Assembly: GCF_000024405.1 (NCBI RefSeq) | Contig: NC_013517.1 | Location: 2,170,001 to 2,234,000, forward strand | Source of the DNA: Sebaldella termitidis ATCC 33386 | GTDB taxonomy: Bacteria; Fusobacteriota; Fusobacteriia; Fusobacteriales; Leptotrichiaceae | DNA: 64,000 nucleotides | Reading direction: 5' to 3' | Shown here: positions 63,790-64,000 of the stretch, one piece after another | How the letters are laid out: each line of letters starts with the position of its first letter | Numbering within the stretch: the first letter of the stretch is position 1 | The notes under the pieces: generated by a model | What the model was told of the DNA's origin: nothing | The model's input: the letters and a program-made list of their open reading frames with translations, nothing else | Databases searched by the model: none | Made by a program: the position numbers and the translations under genes

Positions 63790-64000
63790 ATGAATTTTAG
63801 AATATTTGTAGAGAAGAAAAAAGAATTTAACGTAGAGGCGAGAGAGCTTTTTGAAGATCTGAAAGAAAATCTTTTTATAAAAAAGCTCAGCAATATAAGA
63901 ATAGTGAACATCTATGATATTTTTAATATTGAAAAAAGAGAATTGAAAAATGCAAAAAAGATAGTTTTTTCAGAGATAACAGTGGATAATGTCTATGATG
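63790..64000 (+). CDS. purL: Phosphoribosylformylglycinamidine synthase, N-terminal part
   Basis: The first 70 codons of a gene cut by the window end. MNFRIFVEKKKEFNVEAREL, then DLKENLFIKKLSNIRIVNIYD, match the N-terminal domain of the large one-chain FGAM synthase, which converts FGAR to FGAM in purine synthesis. AGAGAGGAAAAGT precedes the ATG. It is controlled by the purine riboswitch at 63612. Confidence 0.8.
   Translation, partial: MNFRIFVEKKKEFNVEARELFEDLKENLFIKKLSNIRIVNIYDIFNIEKRELKNAKKIVFSEITVDNVYD

Overview
The window looks like chromosomal DNA from a low-GC anaerobe with two membranes, most likely a member of the Fusobacteriota (Leptotrichiaceae; Sebaldella-like). The reasons are the strong AT bias, Firmicute-type genes (PolC, an RqcH-like NFACT protein, a PASTA protein in the prkC-rsgA-rpe position, mannose-family PTS) sitting beside outer-membrane genes (a TolC-type channel, a MacAB pump, a small beta-barrel), and several oxygen-sensitive enzymes (Fe-S serine dehydratase, anaerobic sulfatase maturase). 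The genus is an inference. I see no tRNA, rRNA, CRISPR array, insertion sequence or prophage.

Layout. 306-2898: M20 amidohydrolase with two membrane proteins. 3228-3917: outer-membrane barrel. 4055-8852 (minus): PASTA protein, rsgA, rpe, a MarR-FeoA fusion and rqcH. 9210-14683: hpt, rsmA and translation/tRNA genes (khpA, rimM, trmD, SPOUT methyltransferase) with small enzymes. 15083-18661: dhaKLM and glpK for dihydroxyacetone and glycerol. 18774-19957 (minus): three small genes, one immunity-like. 20147-23891: TPP riboswitch, thiamine-binding protein, ThiXYZ-type importer, TatD-like hydrolase. 24159-25919 (minus): ABC1/UbiB kinase. 27172-32729: serine dehydratase, then a TolC/MacA/MacB pump. 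32871-39903: mixed metabolic genes, two related zinc-ribbon proteins, DUF554, methylglyoxal synthase, Nudix. 40036-44707: unknown proteins followed by a Thg1-like 3'-5' polymerase and a polynucleotide-kinase-like protein. 45841-50106: polC. 50774-60730: a sulfated-sugar locus. 61592-64000: two purine-type riboswitches, fhs and the start of purL.

The sulfated-sugar locus is the most coherent accessory system. It holds lacAB, an RpiR regulator, two sulfatases without signal peptides, a complete mannose-family PTS (IIA, IIB, IIC, IID), a radical-SAM sulfatase maturase and a TauE/SafE exporter. The simplest reading is that a sulfated galactose-type sugar is imported and phosphorylated by the PTS, desulfated in the cytoplasm, isomerised to tagatose 6-phosphate, and that sulfate is exported. 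A shared inverted repeat, TTGCA-N5-TGCA, lies before both lacA and rpiR.

Other points of note are two likely non-canonical start codons (AUU for rsgA, AUA for the DUF554 gene), a possible two-step RNA 5'-end repair pair, and a 35-codon ORF whose stop codon lies in the loop of a terminator-like hairpin between a guanine-type riboswitch and fhs. Family names come from recalled motifs; no database search was run.
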